Assembly (NCBI RefSeq): GCF_000364165.2
Contig: NZ_CP097810.1
Span: 2,668,130-2,732,129, forward strand
Source of the DNA: Clostridium sp. MD294
GTDB taxonomy: Bacteria > Bacillota > Clostridia > Lachnospirales > Anaerotignaceae
Direction: 5' to 3'
Length of the DNA stretch: 64,000 nucleotides
Part shown: positions 39,037 to 47,598 of the stretch, piece after piece
How positions within the stretch are numbered: position 1 is the first letter of the stretch
Layout: each line of letters opens with the position of its first letter
Translations under genes and position numbers: made by a program
Notes under the pieces: model-generated
Databases searched by the model: none
What the model was told of the DNA's origin: nothing
Seen by the model: the letters and a program-made list of their open reading frames with translations, nothing else

Positions 39037-39067
39037 AAAAGGCAGAAAGTTTTTTCTTCTGCCTTTT
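39037..39067. terminator. Terminator after repressor 2
   Basis: 11-bp stem AAAAGGCAGAA/TTCTGCCTTTT, shared with the convergent antirepressor 2 gene. Confidence 0.85.
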
Positions 39068-39072
39068 CCTTC

Positions 39073-39690
39073 TCAATCCATAATCCCCATACTTTCCGCA
39101 TAAAAGCATACCGTTGCAGGAGAGATTTCAATTCCGTCCATTGTTAATATTCTTGCTATGCTAGAATAACTGTGATTTCCAGCACAAATAAGCCTTTCAA
39201 TTTTTCGTTTTGCTTTTATCTCTAGTTTTTCCATTTCTTTTTCTGCTTGTTTTTCTCTTTCTGTCCTATCCTCTAACTCCTTTATAATAATGGGAACTAC
39301 TTGACATATCGTTTCTCTTACAATGTCCTCTATGCTATATGGGCTTGTCCCACTTATGTAATTTGGTGAAAACATTCTTTTTCTAATATTTTTTAATAAT
39401 GTTTTTACTTCTTTTTTGAATTGCTTTGCAATAGGCTTCCTGCTCTGCATCAACACCTCATATAGTCCATCTTCTGTTAAAAACCACATTTCTCTGTTTT
39501 GACCTGAGGTGTTTATTATACACTTCAGCTTTTCATCTTCATCTACCAATTCAACCATTTGTGTAGGTTGCTTATTTTCTATCCATTCTGCAACTTCCTT
39601 TGCTAAAAACAAGGGGTCTTCAAAATCTCCATACATTGTCAATTGTTTTCCTAAAATTTCTCTTTGTTCAATTACTTGCAATACATTCAT
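39073..39690 (-). CDS. BRO-N antirepressor 2
   Basis: 205 residues. A different BRO-type N-terminus (LTMYGDFEDPLFLAKEVAEW, EMWFLTEDGLYEVLMQSRKP then IAKQFKKEVKTLLKNIRK) is joined to the same C-terminal module as antirepressor 1, starting at YISGTSPYSIEDIVRETICQ. The shared about 300 bp are direct repeats flanking the two repressor genes, so homologous deletion of 38.3-39.0 kb is possible. Confidence 0.85.
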   Translation of the reverse strand: MNVLQVIEQREILGKQLTMYGDFEDPLFLAKEVAEWIENKQPTQMVELVDEDEKLKCIINTSGQNREMWFLTEDGLYEVLMQSRKPIAKQFKKEVKTLLKNIRKRMFSPNYISGTSPYSIEDIVRETICQVVPIIIKELEDRTEREKQAEKEMEKLEIKAKRKIERLICAGNHSYSSIARILTMDGIEISPATVCFYAESMGIMD

Positions 39691-39752
39691 TTTTTATCTT
39701 CCTTTCACTTTTTTATTTTTTGTTACACCGTTTGGACATATATTACTTATAA

Positions 39753-39913
39753 TTATTGATTTTCAATTATCTTTTTTATTTCTTTTTCTTTGTTTCTTTC
39801 AGCCATAAAAGCCATACCTTCTGCAAATGCTAATAATTTTTCTTGCTGTAAATCACTTAACAAAGGAAATGCTTTAATAAAAACAAAAATAATCTTTTTT
39901 CTTTTTCTGTCAT
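39753..39913 (-). pseudogene. Small phage gene with frame break
   Basis: ATG 39913 (GAGGTG upstream) reads MTEKEKRLFLFLLKHFLC then stops. One base back the frame reads KAFPLLSDLQQEKLLAFAEG then MAFMAERNKEKEIKKIIENQ, a typical small immunity-region protein tail. The break lies near A6 (39895-39900). Either real decay, slippage or a lost base in assembly. Confidence 0.6.
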
Positions 39914-40041
39914 ATCAATCACACCTCATTTCTTAACTTTGACATTATTTTATATGACAAAGTTAAGTTTGTCAAGTATTTTTTCTTGACTATGACAAAT
40001 TTTAATGTTAAACTTTTATTATAAAAAGGAGGACTTTATAT

Positions 40042-40425
40042 ATGTGTAATTGTTTAAATACAAGGCTAAAAGCTATCAGAAAATCTGTATTATTAAGTCA
40101 AGAAGAATTTGGAAAAAAACTAGGAATAACAGGAGCTGCTATTTCTAAAATAGAAAGTGGAAATAGAAATGTTACAGAACAAATGACGCTTGCTATTATT
40201 CGAGAATTTGATGTAAATGAACAATGGCTTCGTACTGGTGAAGGGGAAATGTTTTTAATTAAAACAAGAGATGAAGAAATTGCCTCTTTTATAGGTACAT
40301 TACTTAAAAAAGATGATGATACTTTCAAAAAAAGGCTGATTTCTGCTCTCTCTAAATTAGAAGAACCAGATTGGGAAGTATTAGAAAAAATGTGTAATTT
40401 TATGCTGGAGTCTAAAAAGGACTAG
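40042..40425 (+). CDS. XRE-family phage repressor 3
   Basis: 127 residues. HTH (LKAIRKSVLLSQEEFGKKLG then ITGAAISKIESGNRNVTEQM), NEQWLRTGEGEMF, and a helical C-terminus ending LEEPDWEVLEKMCNFMLESK, common in Firmicutes prophage repressors. AAAGGAGG upstream. Its relation to repressors 1 and 2 is unclear; may be the repressor of a different immunity group. Confidence 0.85.
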   Translation: MCNCLNTRLKAIRKSVLLSQEEFGKKLGITGAAISKIESGNRNVTEQMTLAIIREFDVNEQWLRTGEGEMFLIKTRDEEIASFIGTLLKKDDDTFKKRLISALSKLEEPDWEVLEKMCNFMLESKKD

Positions 40426-40438
40426 GAAATCCTAGTCC
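40419..40438. terminator. Bidirectional terminator
   Basis: GGACTAGG-AAAT-CCTAGTCC between repressor 3 and the convergent 32-aa gene, whose stop codon lies in the stem. Confidence 0.82.
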
Positions 40439-40530
40439 AATATTTTTGTAACAAAGTAATATATCTTTTTTAAAATTCTCTCATCTTTCACTTTTTCTAT
40501 TGCCTCTATAATCATTTTTTTATAATTCAT
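40432..40530 (-). CDS. Small helical phage protein, 32 aa
   Basis: MNYKKMIIEAIEKVKDERIL then KKIYYFVTKILD, with GGGGGA upstream of ATG 40530. The pattern KxIIExxxKxxxExxLKxIYxFV is common in tiny proteins next to phage repressors in Firmicutes. Function unknown. Confidence 0.6.
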   Translation of the reverse strand: MNYKKMIIEAIEKVKDERILKKIYYFVTKILD

Positions 40531-40823
40531 ATATTTTCCCCCATTCTATGTTGAACCCTTCTCATAATTTTTTTAACTTTCCTTGTAAATTTTTAATTTC
40601 TATTATAAGTTATAAAAATACTTACTAGCTTCCCAATCTTTTTATCTTCCTTTTTGCATAGATATATTTCTATGTCTATTTTCTTTATCTAATTTTTTGC
40701 CTTTTTTGTCACTTTTCTGCTTTATATTTATTATTTTTCTTTTTTATATAGACATTTTATATTTATTTCTGCTATACTTTTTTACAACATATGACATATT
40801 TCTAAATAGAAAGGAGCTTTTTT
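40531..40823. other. AT-rich intergenic region
   Basis: No gene seen. Holds the leader of the zinc-ribbon gene (AAAGGAG near 40810); I see no certain promoter or hairpin. Confidence 0.5.
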
Positions 40824-41774
40824 ATGAGTTTTTTTGAAAAAACCACAGCATTTTTTAATAAAATAGAAGAATGGAATGAAGAACAAAAAAAGGTATTTAA
40901 AGAAAAACAATTTCAAAAACAAAAAAAGGAACTAAAAAAATTTGTAAAAAAAATGAATAAACAAAATGAACTAATTGACAATTTTAATGCAAAAAATGCT
41001 GAAAAAATAGCTAAAAAAAATCAATCAAAATTCAATACAGAAATAACAATGTTCACTGTTTTTCCAGATAGCGAAAATCAAACACCTTCTCCTTTTGAAG
41101 AAATGTATTATGCCAACCATGAAGAATATGGTATATTAGAAAAAGAGTACACTCGTTTTTCTGCTCGTTTTCAGTCAAAACAATGTCCTTACTGTCAAAA
41201 TATGATAGAAAAACTGTCTACTCGCAGCCGTGTTTGTCCTCATTGCAAAAAACGGTTTTATGTAAAACAAAATTTTCATTCTGAAGAATATATGTTGTTG
41301 TCTGAAGAGGAATGGAAACCATTACAGCAAGAACGTCTTTCTTTTGATTGGGACGAATATACAGCAGAAGCAGAATTTCATCTAAAACGTAGAGATTTTG
41401 GTTTATATCGTAATGCAAAATATCATCTGTTAGAAACAGGCTATGCACAGCATAAATTTTCTCCTTATGGAATGCTTGTAAAATGCTTTGAACTTTATTA
41501 CTTAGATTTTTCTGGTCCTAATAACGTACATAGCTCAACTTCTTGCCCAGCATTTAAACAAGATACCTTTATTGCTCCTGCTGTATCAGATTGGGTAGCA
41601 GAAGCTGTTGAAAATTATCCTCAAACTTTAGAACAATACGAACAAATTTTTTTAACTGAAATGGAAAAAATTCGACTTCCCGAACAAAAAACATTACCTA
41701 AAACTGCATGGAATAAACTAAAAAAACTTATAAAAGAATGTTTAGAATATTCTGATGAAGAAGGGATTGATTAA
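40824..41774 (+). CDS. Coiled-coil zinc-ribbon protein, prophage accessory
   Basis: 316 residues. An N-terminal Lys/Glu/Gln coiled coil (about 10-70) is followed by a C4 zinc ribbon, CPYC...CPHC (about 121-143; QCPYCQNMIEKLSTRSRVCP then HCKKRFYV). An aromatic-rich helical domain with TPR-like spacing follows (FHLKRRDFGLYRNAKYHLLE). No enzyme motif. It lies alone at the early end of a Mu-type prophage on the repressor strand, so it is probably expressed in lysogens; superinfection exclusion or host defence is a reasonable guess, no more. Confidence 0.65.
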   Translation: MSFFEKTTAFFNKIEEWNEEQKKVFKEKQFQKQKKELKKFVKKMNKQNELIDNFNAKNAEKIAKKNQSKFNTEITMFTVFPDSENQTPSPFEEMYYANHEEYGILEKEYTRFSARFQSKQCPYCQNMIEKLSTRSRVCPHCKKRFYVKQNFHSEEYMLLSEEEWKPLQQERLSFDWDEYTAEAEFHLKRRDFGLYRNAKYHLLETGYAQHKFSPYGMLVKCFELYYLDFSGPNNVHSSTSCPAFKQDTFIAPAVSDWVAEAVENYPQTLEQYEQIFLTEMEKIRLPEQKTLPKTAWNKLKKLIKECLEYSDEEGID

Positions 41775-41804
41775 CACTTTCCCTTTTTTCTTTTGCTCTT
41801 ATCT

Positions 41805-42071
41805 TTATATAGTCATTATCATTCTTTTTTTGCTACCATTTTTTAAATTTTTATTTTTCCTGCTTGTTGATGCACACCTAATCTCTCTATCAATAACCAT
41901 ATTAAATTTTTTAATTACATCTGTCTTACTATCTTCTTCTTTGTAAAAGTAATGTGGGTATCTTACCTCAAGGAGCACACCATTGGGTAATTTAAAATAC
42001 TTTCTCACCCATACAAAATCACTATCCTTTTTATGATTTTCTAAGTAATCTTTTCTTTTTTCCTTTTTCAT
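41805..42071 (-). CDS. Small basic hypothetical protein
   Basis: 88 residues: MKKEKRKDYLENHKKDSDFV, WVRKYFKLPNGVLLEVRYPH then a basic tail. AGGAGAGAAACAAT precedes ATG 42071. Last gene before the AT-rich prophage end; not recognised. Confidence 0.58.
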   Translation of the reverse strand: MKKEKRKDYLENHKKDSDFVWVRKYFKLPNGVLLEVRYPHYFYKEEDSKTDVIKKFNMVIDREIRCASTSRKNKNLKNGSKKRMIMTI

Positions 42072-42723
42072 ATTGTTTCTCTCCTGCTTTTTTCTGCATC
42101 AATCTTGTGCTTCTCTTTTCTACTACACTTTATATAGAAATATGATTATATGTTTTTTTAAACCGTGTTTTGCATTTTTTTGTTTTATTTTTTACCCTGT
42201 TTTTTATGTTTTTTTAGTACCAGATTTTTCAAAATTTTTTGTTTTGTCTAACACGTATCATTTATACCTATTCTTTATTTCTTAAATTTTTATATTACAC
42301 TGAACTATTTTTCATTCATTTGCTTTTTTACACTTTGCCATTCTTTTTGAACCATTTTTTTGCTTTTCCTCTTTCTCCTCTCTCAAACCCTTGATTTTAC
42401 TAGCTTTTCTGATTGGCGAACAAAATGCCTAGTTCGTCAATATTAGTTCGTCAATATTTTCCTTCTTCTTCCAGCTCTTTTTTTGTTTTTTTCCCTTTTG
42501 AAAAACTGTTAAACCTTGATTTTACTAGCTTTTAAAAAAGTTAAAAAAAAAGTTAAAAAATCCTTCTCATTTTTTTAACTCCTCCCTTTTGCCCCTGTTT
42601 TCCCTTTTTCCCCCGTTCATAAAGAATGGCAATCAATTTTTCTTTTTTCTCGCAATCCCTTGCTATTCCTACATCTCCCGCTTTTTTAATATTTTTTCCA
42701 CACTCTTTTTTTTGCCATTCTTT
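42072..42723. other. AT-rich gene-free region with short repeats; probable early prophage end
   Basis: No gene supported. Holds a perfect 14-bp tandem repeat AGTTCGTCAATATT x2 (42431-42458); CCTTGATTTTACTAGCTTTT-like copies at 42387-42408 and 42514-42533; and TTGCCATTCTTT three times (42335 and 42712 on +, 42621 inverted). Mu-type phages carry transposase-binding repeats at their early end, so these are candidates. Confidence 0.45.
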
Positions 42724-43104
42724 CTACCCCATTACACCCATATTGATGAAGTTAGCAACATTTTCGCCAAGCACGAAACGGGGCCGCAGTTCGTTAATGA
42801 CGCGGCACATTTCCGGCCAGAGGTAGCGGGTGTCTGCAAACCCTTTTCTTGGGCCGATTGAGGAAAAGGGCTGGCAGGGGAAGCCCCCGGATAGGAGCGT
42901 GAGTTCTTTCTGCCCTGTTTTTTCATAGAAAGCCTCCTTTGTCAGTGATTGAATGTCTTTGAAACGTGGCACGTCCGGCCAGTGCTTTTCAAGCACGACG
43001 GCGGGGTAGTCTGCCCATTCGCACTGGCAGACGGTTGTAAAGCCTGCGGCTTCGGCGGCAAGGTCAATGCCGCCTATCCCTGTAAACAGGCTTAAATGTG
43101 TCAA
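42724..43104 (-). pseudogene. 5' fragment of conjugative-element DNA cytosine methyltransferase
   Basis: 126 residues only: motif I ([20 protein letters not shown]) and catalytic [17 protein letters not shown] are present, and [10 protein letters not shown] is the last native segment. Then GVMG-stop at the junction with AT-rich DNA. The family is about 300 residues, so target recognition and C-terminal motifs are lost. High GC like the genes that follow. Confidence 0.85.
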
Positions 43105-43150
43105 TGGTTTTATGCTTCATTCCTCCTTTCTGTCCCCGTATTTCTGCGGG

Positions 43151-45576
43151 TTATGGCTGTGCAAGTTCCTCCGGGCGGGTCGTCATGATACGGTAAAGCT
43201 CGGTATCTGCCGGGAAGCGGTCTACAAAGGGGAGTATCACGTTGCCGTAGAAGATAAGCCCCTGCCCGGCTTCGGAGTGGGTCACATAGGAAAGCTGCTT
43301 ATTGGAAATGCCTAACTGCTTCGCTAAAATCTGTCTGTCGCCGCCCGCTTGGTTCAGCATATAGATGAAGTCGCTGTTTTCAAAAATATTTTCAATTTCC
43401 CGTGACGCTAAAAGGTCTTTTACATTCTGCGTTATGCCCGTGGGTATGCCGCCCCATTTTCTGAAACGCTTCCAAATCTCCACGGAATAAGCCGCCGTCT
43501 GTTCCTCCTTTAACAGCAAATGAAATTCGTCTGAATAGTACCATGTGTTAGCGTGGCGTTCCCGGTTCTCGGTCACTCGCCCCCAAACTTGGTCTTGTAT
43601 GATGAGCATACCTAACTTTTTGAGCTGCTTTCCCAATTCCTTAATGTCAAAGCAGACAAGACGGTTATGTATGTCTATGTTGGTGCGGTGGTTGAACACG
43701 TTAAGGCTTCCATGCACATATAATTCAAGGGCTGCGGCTACCCGTGCGGCTTCCGCTTTCGGCTGCGCCTTTAGTGCGTTATACAAGTCCTCTAAAATCG
43801 GCATTTTGGACGGTTGGGGTCTGCAAGGTACGCCTGGTACACCTCACGCACGGCTCGGTCAATCATGGTCTTTTCGACAGGCTCTAAGCCGCTTTTGCCG
43901 CCAACGACAAGCTCACAAAGGGAAAGGATAAAATCGCTTTTCAGTGACAGGGGGCTTTCGTCCTCGGAATAATTGAGGTTCAAGTCCATAGGGTTCACAA
44001 AGTCTTTGCTTGTGGGGGAGATTTTCACTACCTGCCCGCCTAAACGGTTGACAAGGGGTGCGTACTCGGCTTCGGGGTCGCATATCAAGATACAGTCCTT
44101 TTTGTCCGCAACAAGGAATACGTTTGTGATTTCCCGCTTTGCGGAAAAGCTCTTGCCGCTTCCCGGTGTCCCTAAGATAAGCCCGTTGGGGTTTTTCAGT
44201 TTCTTGCGGTCTGCAAGTATCATGTTGTTGGAAAGTGCGTTCAAGCCGTAGTAGAGGGCTTCCCCGTTCTGGAAAAGCTCCTGCGTGGTAAACGGCACGA
44301 AGATAGCCGTGCTTGACGTGGTAAGCCCCCGCTGTATGGGGATTTCGTTCAGTCCCAAAGGCAGGGACGACATAAGCCCGGCTTCCTGCTGATAGTCAAG
44401 GCGCACAAGGGAACAGTTGGCTTTCTGCGCCACGCCTGCCGTCTGGAATATCTGGTTGTCAAGCTGCTGTTTGTTGTCTGCAAGGTTTACCACAAGCAGC
44501 GTAAGGAGAAACATTCGCTCGTTGCGGCTCTGCAAGTCCCGCAGCAGGTCTTTTGCGTCCCCGCCGTAGGTGGCAAGGTCGGACGGTATTATATCCATGT
44601 CACACCCGCTGCATACCGCCTTTTTCTGCTCGGCTATCTTCATTGCATCAAGGTCTGTTATCTTGCGTTTTATGGTCTTTATGGCTTCGCTCTGGTCGAT
44701 ACTGCGGATATGCAGGTTTACCAATAAATGCCCGTCTACGTTCAAAAGGTCGGCAAGCAGGCGGTCATTGAGTTCCGGTGCAAGTATCTGTAAGAACGAT
44801 ACCGCCCCGGTCTTGTAGCCCATGCTGAAAAGCCGCCCGTTCTTGAAAGCGAATGAGGGCGGCGCAATGAAATCTTTCGTGGAAAGCCCGGACGGTACAA
44901 GCCATTTCCAGTTGAATAAAAATTTCCTGTCCCCGTCCGGGTGGAAAATGCCGTGCAGCACTTCAAGCCGTTCTTTCCCGTCAAGGGGTCGGTTCGCCGC
45001 CCCTAAGATTTTGAGGTGGTTTAATATATCCGTTTCCAGTCGGGAAAGCCGGGACTTTGCATTTTTAAGGCTGTCGGCTTCCAGTGTGAATGTGAGGTAT
45101 TTGTGCTTCACAAGCCCGTTGTTGCCCTTTGCAAGCTGTTCTTTGAGCATGGCGGCGTATTCCTCCTGCACATCATCAAAGCCGTCCTGCTGCGGCGGTA
45201 TGGCGATACTCTTTGAGAAGTTCCCCTGCCTGGCTATGCGGTTCACAAAGGTAAGCTGCAAGCCTACGGAGCTGTCAAGGGAGTTGTAGAAGTCGCAAAG
45301 GGCTTCAAAGGTGGCTGTCTTGTCGTCCGGCTGTGCAAGCTGATAGTTGATGTCGGAAAACTCAACGCTCTTTGAGAAAAGATTGTCCTTTACCCGGCAT
45401 ATCCCGTCCGGGTACATCTGCAAGTAGGGGATTGTCTGCTGTGCGGTGCGCTTTTTCCCGTCCCCCTTTGCCTGTCGCATGAGGGCGGCTATCTGCTTTT
45501 TTTCTGCCCGTGTGAGCCAGATTTTCTCTTTTGCCTGCTGGTTTTGCGGTCTGTCTTTGATAGCTTTTTTTTGCAA
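43151..45576 (-). pseudogene. VirB4/TraE-type conjugation ATPase, frameshifted
   Basis: Energises the type IV secretion system. Part 1 (45576-43792) holds the N-terminal domain and Walker A LILGTPGSGKSFSAKREI then ... Walker-B-region LICDPEAEYAPLVNRLGGQV. It ends abnormally YLADPNRPKCRF. Part 2 (43804-43151) resumes MPILEDLYNALKAQPKAEAA and includes ENRERHANTWYYSDEFHLLL. Restoring one A in the A4 run at 43804-43807 joins them into one about 800-residue protein (PNRPK-MPILEDL). Decay or assembly error. Confidence 0.85.
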
Positions 45577-45928
45577 TGGCTGTTACCTCCTTTTCCAATT
45601 TCCGTTGCTTCGCTAAGACGGCGTAATAGTTTTCCGTCTGGTAGGGTCGTTCCTTTGGCGTGAGGAAAAACACTTTTATGATGTTGCCTAACACTTTTTC
45701 AAGGGGCTGTCCGTGCTTTTCGTATATGGCGAACAGGAAAAACGGGAGCATGGCAAGAACCATGAGAAAGGTCGCTGCTGTCTGCGGGACGCTGCCTTTC
45801 AAGAGAAAGAACAGGGGAACGCCCACGGCTGCCGCCATGCTGAAACACACAAGCTGCCGCTTGGTAAGGTTCAGCGCAACTTTGGTCTTTACTTTCGTAA
45901 GGTCTTTGGGTACTGTGACATACGCCAT
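45362..45928 (-). CDS. PrgI-family conjugation protein (VirB3-like)
   Basis: 188 residues. MAYVTVPKDLTKVKTKVALN then two membrane helices (about 28-80) and FFLTPKERPYQTENYYAVLA, the PrgI signature. The last about 70 residues overlap the VirB4 start in another frame by 215 nt and are basic. Part of the mating-pore complex. Confidence 0.83.
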   Translation of the reverse strand: MAYVTVPKDLTKVKTKVALNLTKRQLVCFSMAAAVGVPLFFLLKGSVPQTAATFLMVLAMLPFFLFAIYEKHGQPLEKVLGNIIKVFFLTPKERPYQTENYYAVLAKQRKLEKEVTAIAKKSYQRQTAKPAGKRENLAHTGRKKADSRPHATGKGGREKAHRTADNPLLADVPGRDMPGKGQSFLKER

Positions 45929-45970
45929 TTGTTGTCCTCCTTTCTGCCCGCATGGGGCGTTGTCTGAAAT

Positions 45971-46840
45971 CTAATGTGCGTGGAAAATGCTCTTTGCAAG
46001 GCTTCCCGTCTTAAAGAGGGAGAAGCAGAGTATCACGGTGTAGGCGGCTATGCTGAAAATGGCACTGTGCAGGTTTGCGGCGATTACCATTTCATTTACA
46101 AGCACGGCGTAGATACCAACGCATACCATGATGAAAAAGCCCTGTACGCCCAATGCGAACAAGCCTTTTAGGTAGTTGTTCCCAATGCTTCCCCATTCCC
46201 TGTTAGTCATGGTGGCAAAGGGGATAGGGGCAACGGAGCAGGTCAGATATATCTCTATCATTCTTCCGTAGAGGATAACCGTAATCAGCACGGACATAAT
46301 CTTCATGCACATACTAACAAGGGCGGTTTCCATTACAAGCAAAAGCAGTTCGGGGACTTCCATTGTTTCCATTGTGGCGGTCATTGCGGCAAGGGTGCTT
46401 TCCACGTCAATAGCGGTGTCGGAGCTTATCACGCCCGCCGCACTGTTGACTAAATGCTGCCCCACGTCAAAGACCGCCATAGTAATGTCAAAAACGTGGG
46501 TAACAAGGTAGACGGCTACCCACGCTTTGAATACATACTTAAAGAACATGAAAGTGTCAATGTCATGCAGGCTGTTCTTGTCCGTAACCATGCTGATTAG
46601 TTCCACGCATAGCACATAAGTAATGACAAGCCCCGCAATGGGGAGAATGACGGTCTGTGAAAGGTTCTGTATCATGGAAAACACGCCGCCATTCCACCCC
46701 TGCGGGGTCTGCCCTGCCTGCGCCGCTATCGTGCCGACTTTCTCGTTCACGTCCCCGAACATATTTGACAGGTTTCCGTTAATCGCCCCGATTAAAAGCT
46801 CCTTTAGCCATTCGTTAATGGCTTCAAATATGCTCTCCAT
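45971..46840 (-). CDS. TrbL/VirB6-like conjugal transfer membrane protein
   Basis: 289 residues with about six hydrophobic segments (for example SQTVILPIAGLVITYVLCVE, FFIMVCVGIYAVLVNEMVIA). Conserved ESIFEAINEWLKELLIGAIN start and CSVAPIPFATMTNREWGSIG motif of Tn1549-like elements. Inner-membrane pore component. Confidence 0.83.
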   Translation of the reverse strand: MESIFEAINEWLKELLIGAINGNLSNMFGDVNEKVGTIAAQAGQTPQGWNGGVFSMIQNLSQTVILPIAGLVITYVLCVELISMVTDKNSLHDIDTFMFFKYVFKAWVAVYLVTHVFDITMAVFDVGQHLVNSAAGVISSDTAIDVESTLAAMTATMETMEVPELLLLVMETALVSMCMKIMSVLITVILYGRMIEIYLTCSVAPIPFATMTNREWGSIGNNYLKGLFALGVQGFFIMVCVGIYAVLVNEMVIAANLHSAIFSIAAYTVILCFSLFKTGSLAKSIFHAH

Positions 46841-46858
46841 AAGCGGCGGCCTCCCGGA

Positions 46859-47074
46859 TTATCCGAACAGCCCGGAAAGCAGCGGGATTAAGGTCGTGCC
46901 GATAAGGGCAACGCCGCCGCCCGCCATAAGCTGTTTCATGCCTTGACTTTTCGCCCCCGGATTATCATTTCCGTAGCCCTCTAAGAGATTGATAACGCCC
47001 CATACGCCCAGACCTGCGCCCAATGCGATAACAAGTGTCTGCAAAACGCCTACTGCGGAATTAAAAAATGCCAT
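46859..47074 (-). CDS. Maff2-family mobile element protein
   Basis: 71 residues, MAFFNSAVGVLQTLVIALGA then GLGVWGVINLLEGYGNDNPG: two hydrophobic helices around a GYGNDNPGAKSQGMKQ loop, diagnostic of Maff2 proteins. VirB2/pilin-like position before the VirB6 gene. Confidence 0.88.
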   Translation of the reverse strand: MAFFNSAVGVLQTLVIALGAGLGVWGVINLLEGYGNDNPGAKSQGMKQLMAGGGVALIGTTLIPLLSGLFG

Positions 47075-47128
47075 ATAGCCCTCGCTTTCTGCCGCTTCCT
47101 GCGGCTTGGAAAATGGTTTTTGGGTATG

Positions 47129-47154
47129 AAAAAAGCCGCCCTGTTTTGGCGGCT
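47129..47154 (-). terminator. Terminator upstream of Maff2
   Basis: On - AGCCGCC-AAAACAG-GGCGGCT followed by TTTTT; a 7-bp GC-rich stem. Confidence 0.75.
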
Positions 47155-47304
47155 GTCCCCACGCTGCGTAGGTGCTGCGGCGTGGCGGTATTCAGTTGTA
47201 AAGGGTGGTGCGCCCTCTGGTGGGCGCACGAACCATGTACCCGGTGTTTACGTTTCTGATAGGCTTTTCCCCTCCTTTCCGTTGCGGGCGGTGCTTTTTC
47301 TTAG

Positions 47305-47354
47305 ACTTGCCGGAAGCGGGCAGCCTGCTTACAGGGTGTCCGCTTCCGGCAAGT
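47305..47354. repeat. 15-bp perfect inverted repeat in conjugative element
   Basis: ACTTGCCGGAAGCGG/CCGCTTCCGGCAAGT separated by 20 bp, within a 350-bp gene-free stretch (47075-47427) that also holds GTGCGCCC/GGGCGCAC. Structured leader RNA or a DNA processing site; no evidence which. Confidence 0.7.
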
Positions 47355-47427
47355 ACACAAAGGGGTAGCTGCCGCAAGGCTGCGTAGAGGAAGTGTAGCT
47401 TCCCCTGTCCTGTCGGTTTCAATATTG

Positions 47428-47598
47428 TTACTGCTGCGGGATAAGCCCCCGGCGTGTGACATACTCCGTTGCATACATACGGTTTTCTGCGTCCCGTTCC
47501 TGCCAGTATTCCCGCAATGCGTTTTCTGCGGTTTCCGCAACATTCATCAGAAATCTTTCAAGCTGCTTTTCTTTTGTTTCAGCGTTACGTTTTTTCAT
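47428..47598 (-). CDS. Small conserved conjugative-element protein
   Basis: 56 residues from ATG 47598: MKKRNAETKEKQLERFLMNV then AETAENALREYWQERDAENR. Overlaps the VirD4 stop by 14 nt. Conserved position in CTn-type elements; function unknown. Confidence 0.62.
   Translation of the reverse strand: MKKRNAETKEKQLERFLMNVAETAENALREYWQERDAENRMYATEYVTRRGLIPQQ

Noticed and set aside
39753-39913. Programmed -1 frameshift in the small immunity-region gene
   Set aside because: The A6 run is not in the X XXY YYZ phase needed for tandem slippage, so an indel or decay is more likely.
42589-42861. 90-codon + frame at the prophage/conjugative-element junction
   Set aside because: Crosses the composition boundary; its first half is low-complexity Phe-rich, its second half is antisense to the methyltransferase fragment.
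42724-43104. Intact second DNA methyltransferase
   Set aside because: Ends four residues after [10 protein letters not shown] at a foreign junction; target-recognition and C-terminal motifs are absent.
43973-45289. Several 70-155-codon + frames opposite VirB4
   Set aside because: GC-rich antisense shadows; no ribosome-binding sites or recognisable domains.
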